The translations under genes were made by a program, and so were the position numbers. The notes under the pieces are model-generated. The model worked only from the letters and a program-made list of their open reading frames with translations. It searched no databases and was not told where the DNA came from. A stretch of 64,000 bases of DNA. Origin: Sciurus carolinensis. Taxonomy: Eukaryota; Chordata; Mammalia; Rodentia; Sciuridae. This document shows, one piece after another, positions 1 through 11,633 of the stretch (position 1 is the first letter of the stretch; each line of letters opens with the position of its first letter). Location of the stretch: the NCBI RefSeq assembly GCF_902686445.1, contig NC_062213.1, positions 8,243,241-8,307,240 on the forward strand, given 5' to 3'.

Positions 1-904
1 CCAGCTGACCAATGAGAGGTGGGAGCCCAGAAGCCAGCAGTTGAGCCCTGTCCCTTCATCCCATGCCACATGGCTCTGAGGAGCGGTACACCAGGGACGT
101 GCTGCGTGACTCCACCAGCACGGTGTCTTGCGGTGCTGCGGCCACTCAGCGAGCACCCTTACTGTGTTCTCTCCCTGCTTCATCCGCCCTGGCCCTGCTG
201 CCCTGGGATCAGGCCTCACCATGAAGGCCCAGAGGCTAAACCTTGCCCGGGGCTCCACGTTCCAGCTGAGACCCCTCTTAGATTTGTGGGGAACGGGGAA
301 GTTCATGGTAAGGAGGTGACTGGGGACAGGAAATGAAGGTTTGCAGGAGAAAAAGGGTTTCTGAACAGCCCAGAAAGGGAATCAAGAACCACGAACTAGG
401 AAAGCAGCTGAGCTACCTTTGAAAGATTCTGGGACTCCATCTACCCCCCTGTGATTTCTCTTCTCCATGACTTTTTGCCACGAAGATTAGCAGAAAGACT
501 TGTAAAAGAAAAGAACTTATGGACCTGCACTCCAAGGCGGCAGGGAAGGCAGAGAGAGAAGCCAGACACAAGGGATCCCAGTCAGCAGCCAGGTTGGGAG
601 AGGAAGGCAGGAGCCCTGAGCTTTAGAGTTCCCCATGGTGGCAACTGAGCAGGACAGAGGCTGAGGTCTTGGGCCTGTAGAAGTGACATGCATGTAAACA
701 CCAGAGAGAAGAGTTGTCGTTCATCTGAACTGCTTCCCTAACCCTCCGCTCCAAGAAAAAATATTTCTGTGTACCATGAAATCCATCAGCCTCAACCACC
801 AAGATTGGCAATAAACTCATTCTCAGATGATGGGTAGAAACTTCCCATCTCCCTTGAGACTCTACAATGATACAATGATACAAACTATTAACAAAGAGTT
901 AATA
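1..904. other. Unique non-coding sequence
   Basis: I see no recognised repeat or gene. Short ORFs overlap on both strands without a family match, splice-flanked exon or codon bias. Confidence 0.5.
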
Positions 905-1100
905 GTTTACTGAGAACTTACTATATGCCAGATGCTTTCCCAAACATGCTAACTCGTTTAGTCTTTACTACAACAATTTTGGGTAAGATAGCATTAGCAT
1001 CTCCATGTGATTGATGAAGAATGTGATTAGCTTGTCCACGATCAAGGCAATGATAGAGAAAGAGTTCAACTCAGCTCTTGCACATCTAAATCCCATGTCA
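905..1100 (-). repeat. MIR SINE fragment
   Basis: On the plus strand it reads like a reverse-complement MIR: an opening 'tactgagaacttactatatg' resembling the MIR tail, a 'ctaactcgtttagtctttac' block, then the tail of the core region. It is diverged, as expected of a mammal-wide SINE. Confidence 0.55.
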
Positions 1101-1849
1101 TTAATGGATACACTGTGGTGCACAGATGTGAGGCTTCAGCTGTCAAAAACACAGGGAAGGGTCTCAGGTCTTCCGACTGCCATGGTGGCAGCTCCTGGTC
1201 CTCCTTGCCAAGTCCTGGGGGTCCATTTGAAAGGAAAGGCTCTGTTGGGGACCACACTGCGTCATGCAGACCTCTACCATGGAGATTTATCAGCTACGGC
1301 CCACAGCTCGAAGGATGGAGGCTCAGTCAGCACCCTCCTCCATTTCCCACCTCCAGGACTTGGCTCTTTGTATATCTTCATGCCTCCTTGCTGGTGGCTC
1401 AGGAATCTTAGCACTTCTCCCGGATCCGGCTCCTGTCCTTTTCCCCTCTGGAGAACCAGCCTCCACTCCCCACCCCAACCTGGAAAGTGCTGACCTGTTC
1501 CACTGCTCAAACCCCCCCAAGCAAGATCAGACCTCAGAGATATGAAGTCCTCTCCTTTCCCTTAGGAGATGGAAGTGTCTCTGGTTTTTCTCTGGAGGGA
1601 TCCAGGGTCACCGAGCCGCTGTAGCCTTCACACGGTGGTTCTCCAGGGTCCACTCAGGGTCAGTCATCATAGGCTTAATATTATATTGAGGTCATCTCCA
1701 GAGGACTGATATATAGTACCTCGAAGAAGGGGAGGACTTTCTAAACTTGTAGCAGGGTGACTTCAGGGCTATAGGTCAACTGGGAAGAGACTAAAAAGGG
1801 GGAAAAATTCAAAACATTGTCAATTCCTCAACAGCCCATCCAGAGACCT
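1101..1849. other. Unique non-coding sequence
   Basis: The longest ORF here (1011-1493, 160 codons) begins inside the MIR and overlaps several equally long frames on both strands, so I do not regard it as a gene. No other repeat was recognised. Confidence 0.45.
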
Positions 1850-2058
1850 AGTTAGCATTTACTGAGCACCTCCCATCCAGGTCCATTTCTTGGGACTGGA
1901 TATTCACTATGGCACTTACTCTTCAAAGAAATCCTATGAAGTAGGCAACGCTTTAATACCCATTTTATAGAAGAGGAAATCAAGACAATTATTTGTCCCA
2001 AAATTCGCAACTTGAAAGTGGCAGAGCTGGAATTCAAACCCACCTGCCTGACTTCCTG
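1850..2058 (-). repeat. MIR SINE
   Basis: This is a well preserved reverse-complement MIR: 'catttactgagcacctccc', a block equivalent to 'aatcctatgaagtaggcaac', then 'cccattttatagaagaggaa' and 'agtggcagagctggaattca'. Order and spacing match the MIR consensus. Confidence 0.8.
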
Positions 2059-2915
2059 CCCTTACTCTTAGCTTCTGTTGATGGCAAAGACATACCAACA
2101 CTCAACCCTGGGTAGGCGTGATCCAAGAGGCCTGCAGACAAGGGCATACGAGATTTTTGCATCAAGCTGTACTCCTGCCAATGAGTTGCACACTGGTGAG
2201 GTCATCCATGTGCAGGGGCCACATGCACAGAAACCTAGCGGGAAGCCAGTGGCATGAGTGACTCTGGACGTGTTGCTCAGCATGTCAGAGCCTTGAATCC
2301 CCTCCTCTGCAATACTAGAGCTGAGGTTAATTGCTGTGCAGTATGGGGGAATTAAAGGATGTGTCCTAAGTAAAGTGCCTGGAACATTAATAAATATGAC
2401 TTTCCTTCCCACCATCAACTCTCCCTACCATTGCGTTTCCCAGGAACCTGCCTTTTCGGTTAAATTTCTAGAGTAAGCTTTTTAAAGAGAGACTTGAGCT
2501 GGGTTTTATTACCCAATGCAGATAACTTTTTTGATGTGTATCAATCATTTTCATTTGTAAGGTGGGTGGATTTTATATATCTGTATCTCGCTGCTGGGAG
2601 AAAAATCTTTAAAGCTTCAAGATGGGATTTTTAAAACATCTTTATAGATGAAAAGCAAAAGTTTAACCTTCAAGGAAAATAAAAGAGAACATGAAGTCTA
2701 TACTTGAACACACACAATATCAAAAAGTAAAAAAAAAAGACTGAGTCTAAGATTGCAAATGTATGACCTTGACATCAATTGTTTAGACAGCATAAAAAGG
2801 ATTATTTTGGTCTGCACCGGTGGAGGAGGCACCCCAGTGAATCACACAGGCCCATGATCCCCATCCACAATGCTGTCATAGAGCTTAGAACTTCATTGTT
2901 AGAGACAGCTAGGCC
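2059..2915. other. Mostly unique sequence
   Basis: Around 2330-2400 there is a weak MIR/L2-like tail ('aagtgcctggaacattaata'). The remainder is AT-rich and unlabelled, with no gene seen. Confidence 0.4.
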
Positions 2916-2960
2916 ATTCATTCATCCATCCATTCATTCTTTCTTTCTTTCTTTCTTTTC
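2916..2960. repeat. Simple repeat (ATTC)n/(TTCT)n
   Basis: A run of cattcattcatc-type units passes into consecutive ttct tetramers. It is a potentially polymorphic microsatellite next to an L2-like fragment. Confidence 0.85.
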
Positions 2961-2969
2961 CCCATCAAC

Positions 2970-3080
2970 TCTCTGCACTTGTTCATTCATCTAAAAACAT
3001 CTTCTCAAGTTATTACCAAGTGTCAGGCACGGGTTAGCAGCTGTGAGTATGGGGAATTATTGACAGTTCCATTACAGATG
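2970..3080 (-). repeat. L2 3'-end fragment
   Basis: It reads as a reverse-complement L2 tail: 'ttcattcatctaaaaacatc', then 'taccaagtgtcaggcacggg'. The match is short and diverged. Confidence 0.4.
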
Positions 3081-3536
3081 CCTGCTTTACAGATAGAGGA
3101 ATGGTGTGTCCAGACAATCACGACATACAGTAAGTTTTATCTACGACATGCTATAAGAGCAATAAAACAGGGAAAATAAGACCCAATTCAGAGATAAACG
3201 TAAATAATGTGGATTTTGCATTTTGAGGAGCAATGAGCAAGCACAGAATCAAAAGGACTTGATCTTCACTGGGGGAGAGAGAAGATGGGTGGAGGTCTCT
3301 GAACTGCAGCAGCAACTCACCAGGGACAGAAGGGACTGTGGGTACTTCTGTCTCCTGGTAGAGAATGGCTTACCCTAGACCGACAGTCCCATTGCCTGCC
3401 TTCATGCCTGCTTCCCTGTTTTTCAGTTTGCCTGATGCTTTTCCAGGTAAGTCTGTGCAGGGAGAGAACACAGGAGAGGTTGAAGTGCAGAACGGAGAAG
3501 ACCTCGGGCATGGCCGGATCTGTTTTCATCTCTGCA
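3081..3536. other. Unique non-coding sequence
   Basis: I recognise no repeat or exon. Overlapping ORFs on both strands at 3317-3733 have no family features. Confidence 0.4.
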
Positions 3537-3862
3537 AATTTCATGTGTTGAAACCTAATTGCCAATATCATAGTATCAGGGAGTAGGGCCTCTAGGGGCT
3601 GATTAAGTTCTGCGGGCAGTGCCCTCGTGAATGGGATGGGTGCCCTTATGGAGGAGGCGGGAGGGAGCTGCTCGCCCACACACACCTGGTAAGGGTGCTT
3701 TCTGCAGGAGGGACCGGCTGTGAAGCAGAGCAAGCCTCGCAGACAGGGAACACCACACCCCCACCTTGGACTTCCCAGCCCAGGCCTGTGAGGAGTAAGT
3801 TCCTTCTACTTGTAAATTACCCAGTCTAAGATATTTTGTCCTAGAAGCTCAAATGGTCTAAG
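3537..3862 (+). mobile_element. MLT1-like MaLR LTR
   Basis: It follows the MLT1 LTR order: 'ttcatgtgttgaaacctaat', a 'gtatcagggagtagggcc' block, 'gtgaatgggatgggtgccct', 'cttggacttcccagcc', 'gtgaggagtaagttccttct' and 'acccagtctaagatattttg'. It appears to be a diverged solo LTR. The family call is from memory of the consensus, so subfamily is not assigned. Confidence 0.65.
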
Positions 3863-4129
3863 AAAAGCATCATCTGCTCCAATCTTGGTTTTTTATTTTC
3901 TGCTGTATCATGAGACCTTTATTTTTTTTAATTTTTTTATTTGTTCTAATTAATTATCCAATCTTGCTTTTTTAAAAATCAGCAATTTCAGGGGCAAAGA
4001 GATTAAAAGATCTACCCATGACCATAAAGCAAATAACGACCTAGAGCCTAAGTTTACCTCGTCCTCTAAACGGGGCTTTCCTCGTCCTCTAAATGGGGCT
4101 TTCCGCCCCATTATGTGAAGAGCTGTAAA
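3863..4129. other. AT-rich spacer with MIR-like remnant and 23-bp tandem duplication
   Basis: A weak reverse MIR block lies near 3985-4055 ('gggcaaagagattaaaagat'). A 23-bp unit is repeated twice at 4058-4080 and 4081-4103 with a single mismatch (aaacgggg versus aaatgggg). Confidence 0.45.
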
Positions 4130-4275
4130 AATATCCTGATAGAGCAGCTACTCAGGCCCCCATTTTACAGAGGAGAAAAGGGAGCCCTTGGCTCAGGAAG
4201 GGACATGTCCAAAGCCAAAAGGTGGAAGTTGCAGGCAGAGGCAGCACTAGCCGCAACCCGGCCTGAGCCAGGCTC
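4130..4275 (-). repeat. MIR fragment
   Basis: 'cccattttacagaggagaaa' followed by 'gacatgtccaaagccaaaag' and a 'ggcagaggcagcactagccg' end block matches a reverse-complement MIR core. Confidence 0.6.
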
Positions 4276-5542
4276 CAGAGCTCTTTCCCTTAAACATACT
4301 GCCGCCTAGAGGCGGACGAGAGCAAGAGGGCTCAGGAAGGCTCTGTCCAGCAGAATGGCCAAGAAGGAAGCTGGGAGCAACCTTGGAGGCAACTTTCTTG
4401 GCCTCTGACCTAGCCAGGGACGACCTCAGTTCTGACTCCTGCTGGTGCCCACACACTTAAAACCTCCAGCACCATCTCCAGGGAGACTCTTACAAGTCAT
4501 GCAATCTAATGTTGCCACACCAAAGCTGGGCCCAGAAATGGGTGCAGTTTGCATTAGAGGCATCATTTTCCATCCGCCTCCTGATGAAGCTTGTGCAGGA
4601 GGAGGACTACCCCTCCAAGCAGTAGGCAGCAATGTGGGGGGTGTGCAGTGTGTCTGTGACTGAACATGGGCAAGTAGTGTTCCACCTGCTCCCCCAGGTA
4701 CCAGCATACAAAAACAGGTACCAGGGACTGGGGATGAGCTAATTATATGCCCATCCACTCATTGTGGATCATTTTCATGTGATGTTCCACATAGTAAGTC
4801 TAACTGCTGGTAGCAATCACCCTTTTGAATAATGCATCATCCCCCAGCAGATGGAGGCAACAAGGGACTAGATGACAGACCAATAGCACAGCCTAGTGGC
4901 CGTCTCAGAGATGAGAACTCCAATTTCCTGTCAGTCATTACGGGCTCAGAATGCAGAAGGTCCCTCATTTTAGGTGGGAAATAGAATTTTAGAGAACGAT
5001 TCACTGCTTCCCTAACGGTTCCACCAACATTACAACAGTCCTGCTATGTGCCAGCCCCAGGACCATCCTGGAGGGAATCAGTAATGAAGAGGACACGGTG
5101 AGAGGTGAGACACCTTCCAGGCAGAACCTGGTAGAGCCTGGAAAACGGAAGTCACCTGGCCTGAGACACTCAGCAGTTCACGATCGGGTGACAGGGCTTT
5201 AGCGATTCTGGTGGATGCTTCCTGTCATTTCAAGAGTTTTCAGACTTTGTGAAACTCCTCCAACTAAGAATCCCTGTTGTAGAGGGTCTTTCACTCCTGA
5301 TCTCTTGGATCTTTGCACTGTAGAGCAAAATGACAACACTTTCTCTTTTAGAGAGCTAGGTCATTGACTTAAATGCAGTCCATCAATGAAATGGGAGAAG
5401 TTTTCAGGTACCTGCAATATACTTGAAGCCACTCTACAAGTTACAAGGAGCACAGAGGTATAAGCAGCACCTCCTTCCTTAGAACATCCAGACAGATAGA
5501 TGTTCACTGGGGCCCTAAGCTGTGGGTTTATGTGCTGCTTCA
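4276..5542. other. Mostly unique sequence with an L2-like scrap
   Basis: Around 5030-5110, 'cctgctatgtgccagcccca' followed by 'gaatcagtaatgaagagga' resembles a minus-strand L2 tail. The rest carries no recognised repeat and no gene. Confidence 0.4.
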
Positions 5543-6100
5543 TCACCAGTGTTACCAAAAGCTCGGTCCTTGTCCCCAGTTCCAACCCAATAACAAGGAC
5601 ACGGTTTTGAGAAAAAAGAAAGAGAGGTTTTATTGCTTGCCAGCAAAGGAGAAGCACAGGGGACTTCTGTCCCAGAGGCTGTGCTTCTGCCCATCAGGGG
5701 GAACAAGGAATTTGTAAAGAGGTGATGCAAAGGTTACTTTCCACCTGTTCTCTCACACTGTAATTCACTTGTTAATTTGGGAGATGGTCATTTCTTAGAT
5801 CTTCTTGTGCCATCCCCAAGTCTGGATGACTTCATTCCCTTGGTAGGTGTGTCCTCCAGGACAGATTACTCTGCCTGGGATAGGAAAAAAAGGTAATCCT
5901 GTTTCCCCTGAGATTAGGGAGGAGAGATTAGGGGGGAGCAGGGAGAGAGGAAGAGGACTTAAAAATAAGTCGCAGTGCACAGAACAGCTATTAGTTTTAG
6001 AGGACTTTATATGATTACCATATTAATATTAAGGGCAAAAGGGCAACTACTGTATTAATTTTAGATCATATATTATAGATACCATAACAGTGCTAAGGAA
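5543..6100 (-). mobile_element. Solo LTR of a class I-type ERV (right edge approximate)
   Basis: Read on the minus strand it has a U3-like AT-rich part, a possible TATA-type stretch near 5960, a polyadenylation signal AATAAA in the context 'gcaagcaataaaacctctct' (about 5620-5640), a short U5, and a terminal '...ggtaaca' ending at 5543. No primer-binding site follows the CA end, so I call a solo LTR. The U3 boundary, and hence the right edge, is uncertain. Confidence 0.5.
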
Positions 6101-6214
6101 GGAGAGCAGGTATTATATTGGTATTAGGTGCTACAGTAAAAATAATTAAAATACATTTGGAAGTAGCAGTGGCAAGGGAGCAAGGGCTACATTCAAAGCA
6201 AGCAGACCCGTCAC

Positions 6215-6330
6215 ATCAGAGCCCCGGTTTCCTTGTCTGCCAAATGGAAGTGATGATTGTAAGCTCCTCACATGAGAGAATAGAGGTAAATCACAGTGCT
6301 TGGCAGATACTAAGAACCTATTAGTGGCTT
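6215..6330 (+). repeat. MIR fragment
   Basis: 'ggtttccttgtctgccaaat' followed by 'tcacagtgcttggcagatac' is the 3' half of a MIR in sense orientation. Confidence 0.65.
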
Positions 6331-6349
6331 TTTGGTCAACAGTACAATT

Positions 6350-6430
6350 AAGGTGAATGAGCTATTTAATCCATCAATGAAATCATCCACTGTTTCCCAG
6401 GATCAATGCTAGGTGCTGGGGATAAAGATT
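6350..6430 (-). repeat. L2 tail fragment
   Basis: 'atcaatgctaggtgctgggg' followed by ataaagatt resembles the reverse complement of the L2 3' end. Confidence 0.4.
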
Positions 6431-6469
6431 TGAGCCAGACCCTGGTTTCCAAAGTTGGGTCCAAGAATA

Positions 6470-6610
6470 GGCAGCAGAGTTCTCCCCTCAGAAGCTCATC
6501 CGACATGCAGGATCTCGGGCCCCAGTCAGACGTACTCCATCAGAATCTGCATGTTAACATCATTTCCAGGCAATTGGCAGGCACTCTGAAGTTTGAGAAG
6601 TCTTACTGTC
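6470..6610. mobile_element. MER5-type hAT-Charlie fragment
   Basis: 'catcagaatctgcatgttaa', 'atttccaggcaattggcagg' and 'ctgaagtttgagaagtctta' follow the order of MER5A, a non-autonomous hAT DNA transposon with inverted ends. It is diverged and its ends are eroded. Confidence 0.55.
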
Positions 6611-8875
6611 TTGGAAAGAAAAAGAGGCTCTCTTTTAAAAAAGTTGCCTAGCCCTGGTCTAGTTGGAGCCAAAACCAGTATGAAGCAAGTCCTCTTTGTT
6701 CTGCAGTCACTCTTTGTAAGGTAAATATGTCCCTGGAGGGAGGCTATGACAATGACATCACAAAGGTTATGTCTCTTGGTGACATCGCCAAGTGCCCTTC
6801 CTCTTTAGTCAGGCTGAGAAGAGAAGTACATTTGCAGAAAGACAACGTTCCTCTGGCAACAGAAGGGAGACCAAAGGAGCAAGGAAGGAGGTCAGGGCAG
6901 GGTGGTGGAAGGGGGCGGGGATTGAAATGGAGTAAACTATGTCACATGCGTTTATGAATACATCAGAAGGAAGCCCCCTGCCATGTGCAACCTTAATGCA
7001 CTAATGAAGACAGCAAAAAGGAAAGACCGAGGAGCATATTTCAGGGGGGAATAGGGACCAGAACTACCCACACCTTCCTTTTGGAGAGTCTGTTAGACTG
7101 ACGTAGTCGCAGAGACATCACCTGGCAGGAAATGACAGCAGTGTAGCTTCTGAGGTTTGACTGCAGTTTGTCCCCAGTAAAATATATATCGAGGCATAAT
7201 TCCCCAATGTCACACTGTATTGGAAGGTTATGGAACCTTTAAGTGGTGAAGGCTGTAGGAGGTGATGGGTCGTCCTTCTGATAGGATCAGTGCTGACTTC
7301 CTTGTGAGTTGGGTCTTACAGGGAGGATTAACCCCCCACCCACTCACCCAAAGTTTCCACTGCCTCTTAACACGGCCCCACTGAGGTCCAAGCTTCTGGT
7401 ACCTGAACCTCTAGGGACAAACCACATAAAAGTCACAGCAAGTAGATTCAGACCAGGCCTCAGTGGGCCCTGAGGTCTTTCCTAAGAACTTGGACTTAGT
7501 TGGATGACAGCAGGAGGCAACCGGGACCTTGTGGAAGGAGTCACACTGTGGCTTCTTGTAAGAATGATCTCCTTTGGCACCATAGAAAAGGTCTGAGGTA
7601 AGAGAGAGAGACTGGGACAGGAAATCAAGTTAGAAGACAGCTCCCAGGCCTGAGCTAGACAATGGAGAAAAGGGGAAACCCTAGGGGTGTCTTTTGGAGG
7701 AGAACTAGACAAGCCTTAGCAACTCCCCTAAAAATGGAGGTGGGAGGTGGATGTGCCTTCCGTCCCCATCAGGTCTGAAGCCACCTGAAGAAGAGCAGTT
7801 GCAAGAGGAACAAAAGCTCCGGGGCTGGCAGGCAGCCCTCCACCTAGCTTCCACCTCCACCTAGCAGCCCTGCAGGATGGTTCTCCAAGACCCAAACAGT
7901 GGGAGGCCTGGGAGCAGGCAAAGCCCCATCCGCAGGCAGGCCTCTCAGCCTGAGCTGTGAGGACCTGACTGCCAAGAGGAGCAAGAGACCAGAGAAGCCT
8001 CCAGATCTCTGAGACCATCTAGATACGTGTCTGTCATATTATTTACATCAAAAAATAATAATTTTCAATAATTGGGTGCCAACATACAAACTAAATCAAG
8101 GAGCACCTCCACGCATGGACCCTGAGCAGGCCCCTAAGCTGAAAAACCAGAACCGGCTGCTGGGAGATCCGTAGCAGCTGTGGAAGTGGCTCCTGGTCCC
8201 AGCAACTCTGGAGGATCCTCAGCCAAAGAATGATGGACATCTACTAAAGGTCCAAACCCCAGTGAAATCCAAACCAGGACTCAACAAGAATTTTCTTCAC
8301 CTTGCCAGGGTTTACTGTAAATAAATAACTCTAACATCAACTCTGAGCATAAAGTATCTCTCTAACTTGAACCATAGTGGTCACCCTCATAGTCGACATT
8401 GTCCCTTCAACCCATCTGAAAGTATTCCATCTAAAGGTTTAAAGCATTCATTGGAATCCATCTTTCTTTGTTTTTATAGCTCTAGTTTACACTTGCTCCT
8501 CTTAACCCCTATTTATCCTCCTGCATTATCTGCTACTACCTCAAATACCCAACATCCATCTAGTCCTGCTTTCTACCTTGGTATGAATTATTTTTTCTAT
8601 TCTCTCCCTCCACACACCCCCATCTCTTTTTCCCTCTCCTATTTGTCCAGTCTTTCTTCTTCACCCTTTTAAGCCCTCATTTAAGGTTATAGCAACTTTA
8701 AAAAATTTAATAACTATTTTTTTTACCTATTCCAGAACTTTGCTATAAGTTTTATTCCTGGATTTGAGGAACTATAGAGAATAATAGTTTTAACAAGTTT
8801 TTATTTCTCACAAGGTTGAATAGTACAGGGCTTGACTCTAAAGTGATTATAGGAAATAGCGTTCAGTGGCATCTC
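6611..8875. other. Long mostly unique stretch
   Basis: A plus-strand MaLR-like piece may lie at 7190-7330 ('gttatggaacctttaagtgg', 'gtaggaggtgatgggtcgtc'). No other repeat was recognised. ORFs up to about 100 codons overlap on both strands and show no domain. Confidence 0.4.
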
Positions 8876-10740
8876 TCAAATTATCAAAATCTGAGCTTAA
8901 AAAGGAATATCACCATGGACACTCCTAAAATCCAGAGGATCATCAGAAACTATTTTGAAAATCTATACTCCAATAAGTTGGAAAATCTTGAAGATACTGA
9001 CAAATCCCTAGAGACATATGACCTACTCAAATTGAACCATGAGGGTAAAGAAAACTTAAACAGAACAAATCAAGTAATAAAATTGAAGCATCCATCATAA
9101 TCTTTTAACAAAGAAAAGCCCAGGACCAAATGAATTCTCAGCTTTAAAGAAGAACTAATGCCAATCCTTCTCAAATTATTCCATGAACTAGAAAAGGAGG
9201 GAACTCTGCCAAACTCATTCTATGAAACCAGTATCACCCCAATACCAAAACCAGACAGACATATCAAGGAAAGAAAAGTACAGGTCAGTATCCTTGATGA
9301 ACATAGATGCAAAAATTATTAATAAAATATTAACAAACCACATACAAAAGGACATTAAAAAGATAGTGTACCATGATCAAATGGGTTTCATCCCAGAGAT
9401 GCAAGGTTGGTTCAACATATGAAAATCAATAAATGTAATTCACCACATAAATAGAGTCAAGGTCAAGAATCACATAATTATCTCAATAAATGCAGAAAAA
9501 GCATTTGACAAAATACAGCACCCATTCATGTATAAAACACTAGAAAAACTTGGGATAGAAGGAACATAGCTGAACATTGTAAAGGCTATATCTGACAAAT
9601 CCAAGGATATTATACTGAATGGATTGAAACTGAAAGCATTTTCTCTAAAAACAGAAACAAGACTAGGATACCCACTTTCACCACTCCTATTCAACATAGT
9701 CTTTGAAACTCTAGCCAGAGAAATAAGTCAAAAGAAGGAAATGAAAGGTATAGGAATAGGAAAAGAAAAGCTCAAATTATCTGTTTGCTGACAATATGAT
9801 CCTATAGTTAGACAACCCAAAAAACTACACCAGAAGACTTCTAGGGCTCATAAAGGGATTCAGCAAAGTAGCAGGATATAAGATTGAAATAAATTAATCA
9901 CATTCCTGTACCCCAATGATGAATCTGCTAAAATAGAATTTAGGAAAACTATCCCATCACAATAGCCTCAAAAAGTGAAATAAAATACTTGGAAATCAAT
10001 CTAACAAAAGAGGTGAAGGACCTCTACAGTGAAAATTATAGAACAAAATTAAAGAGGATTAAAAATTAAAGAAAAAAATTAAAGAGGACCATAGGAGATG
10101 GGAAGATCTCCCATGTTCTTGCATAGGCAGAATTATTATTGTCAAAATGGCCATAATACCAGAAGCACTATACAGATTCAATGTAATTCCCATCAAAATG
10201 CCAATGATGTTCTTCATGGAAATAGAAAAAGCAGGTACAAAATTCATTTGGAAAAATAAGAGACCCAGAATAGGCAAATCAATATTTAAATAGAAAAAGG
10301 AAAGCAGGAGGCATCTCAATACAAGACCTCAGACTATACTCCTGAGCTATAGTAACAAAAACAGCAAGGTATTGGCACCAAAACAGACATGAAGACCAAT
10401 GGAACTAAATAGAAGACACAGAGACAAACCCACTTAAAAACAGTTATCTGATACTAGACAAAAGTGCATAAAACATACATTGGAGAAAAGATAGTCTTTC
10501 AAAAAATGGTGCTGGGGAAACTGGAAATCCTTATGTAGGATAATGAAATTTAACCCCTATCTCTCACCCTGCACAAAAGTCAGTTCAAAGTGAATCAAAG
10601 ACCTAGGGATTAGATCAGAAACCCTGCAACTATTAGAAGAAAATGTAGGCCTAACACCCCAACACATCAACACAGGAACTGTCTTCCTTCACAATACTCC
10701 TAAAGTGCAAGAAATAAAATTGAAAATCAAAAGTGTATGG

Positions 10741-10893
10741 GGGATAATACCTACATAGGAAAGATAATACAATGAGACAAACATCAATATCCTATGTGCA
10801 TGTATGCTTACACAAACGGTGTGACTCTACTTTGTGTACTACCAGAGAAATGAAAGTTGTAACCCATTTGTGTACAATGAATCAAAATTTTTT
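10741..10893 (+). mobile_element. Short L1 3'-end insertion no. 1
   Basis: It resembles the last ~150 bp of the L1 3' UTR at 23820-23957: 'ctatgtgcatgtatgcttac', 'gtaacccatttgtgtacaat', A-rich end. It is bounded by 'aaaagtgtatgg' at 10729-10740 and the same motif ending at 10907, a target-site duplication. The host L1 ORF2 reads through if the insertion is removed. Confidence 0.65.
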
Positions 10894-10907
10894 AAAAAAG
10901 TGTATGG

Positions 10908-11111
10908 AAGAAGGAAATGAGAGGGATGTGGGTATGAAAGATGGTGGAATGAGACAGACATCATTACCTTATGTACATGTATGATTACACGAATGGTATG
11001 AATCTACATTGTGTACAACCATAGAAATGAAATGATGTACCCCATTTGTGTATGATGAATCAAAATACAGTCTGTAAAAAATTAAAAGCTAAATAAAAAT
11101 AAAAAGAAAAG
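10908..11111 (+). mobile_element. Short L1 3'-end insertion no. 2
   Basis: This is a second, longer relative of the preceding insertion with the same internal blocks ('cttatgtacatgtatgatta', 'ccccatttgtgtatgatgaa') and an A-rich tail. It lies between two further copies of 'aaaagtgtatgg' (10896-10907 and 11112-11123). The three shared motifs suggest repeated insertion at one site or internal duplication. Confidence 0.6.
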
Positions 11112-11616
11112 AAAAGTGTATGGAAAAAATTTAAAAGCTTCTTCACACAAAAAATAGAAACAATTATGAGCATGAAAAAAAAAAAACCCTACAGAATGGG
11201 AGATCTTTGCCACCTACTCCTTAGGGCATTAATATCCAAAATATACAAAGGATTCACAAAACATAACACCAAAACAACAAATAACCCAATCCGTAAATGG
11301 GCAAAGAAACTCAACAGAAATTTCTTAAAAGAAGAAACACAAATGACCAACAAATATATAAAAAAATGTTCAATATCTCTAGCAATCATGGAAATGAAAA
11401 TTAAAACTACACTAAGATTTCATCTCACCCCAGTCAGAATGGCAATGACCAGGAATACAAACAACAGTAAAGCTGGCAAGGTTGTGGGGAGAAAGGTACA
11501 CTTGTACACGGCTGGTAGGATTGCAGACTAGTGCTGCCACTCTGAAAAGCAGTGTGGATGAAACTAGGGGTGGAACCACCATACGACCCAGTTATCCCAC
11601 GCCTCAGTATATATCC

Positions 11617-11633
11617 AAAAGATTTCAAATCAG
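11617..11633. repeat. Left target-site duplication of the ERV retrocopy
   Basis: The 17-mer 'aaaagatttcaaatcag' sits immediately left of the insertion and recurs at 15833-15849. The first four A cannot be separated from the poly(A) tail on the right side, so the secure duplication is 13 bp. Confidence 0.85.

Larger units (their letters stand above)
8876..11633 (+). mobile_element. 5'-truncated L1, ORF2 part (first segment)
   Basis: Sequence from 8876 onward aligns by eye with the younger L1 below from about 21060, so this copy starts inside ORF2. Reverse-transcriptase blocks are visible but broken by many stops and frameshifts. At 9784-9801 the catalytic F-A-D-D motif reads F-A-D-N, a lost metal-binding aspartate. 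It is interrupted by two short L1 3'-end insertions (10741-11111) and by the ERV retrocopy at 11634, and resumes at 15837. Confidence 0.85.

Noticed and set aside
1011..1493. 160-codon ORF
   Set aside because: It starts inside a MIR and competes with four other frames of similar length. No domain or codon bias.
8115..8325. A near-open frame of about 70 codons with one internal TAG, ending in TAA, suggestive of a processed pseudogene
   Set aside because: I cannot match the translation to a gene, there is no poly(A) tail or target-site duplication, and a frame of this length with one stop is expected by chance.
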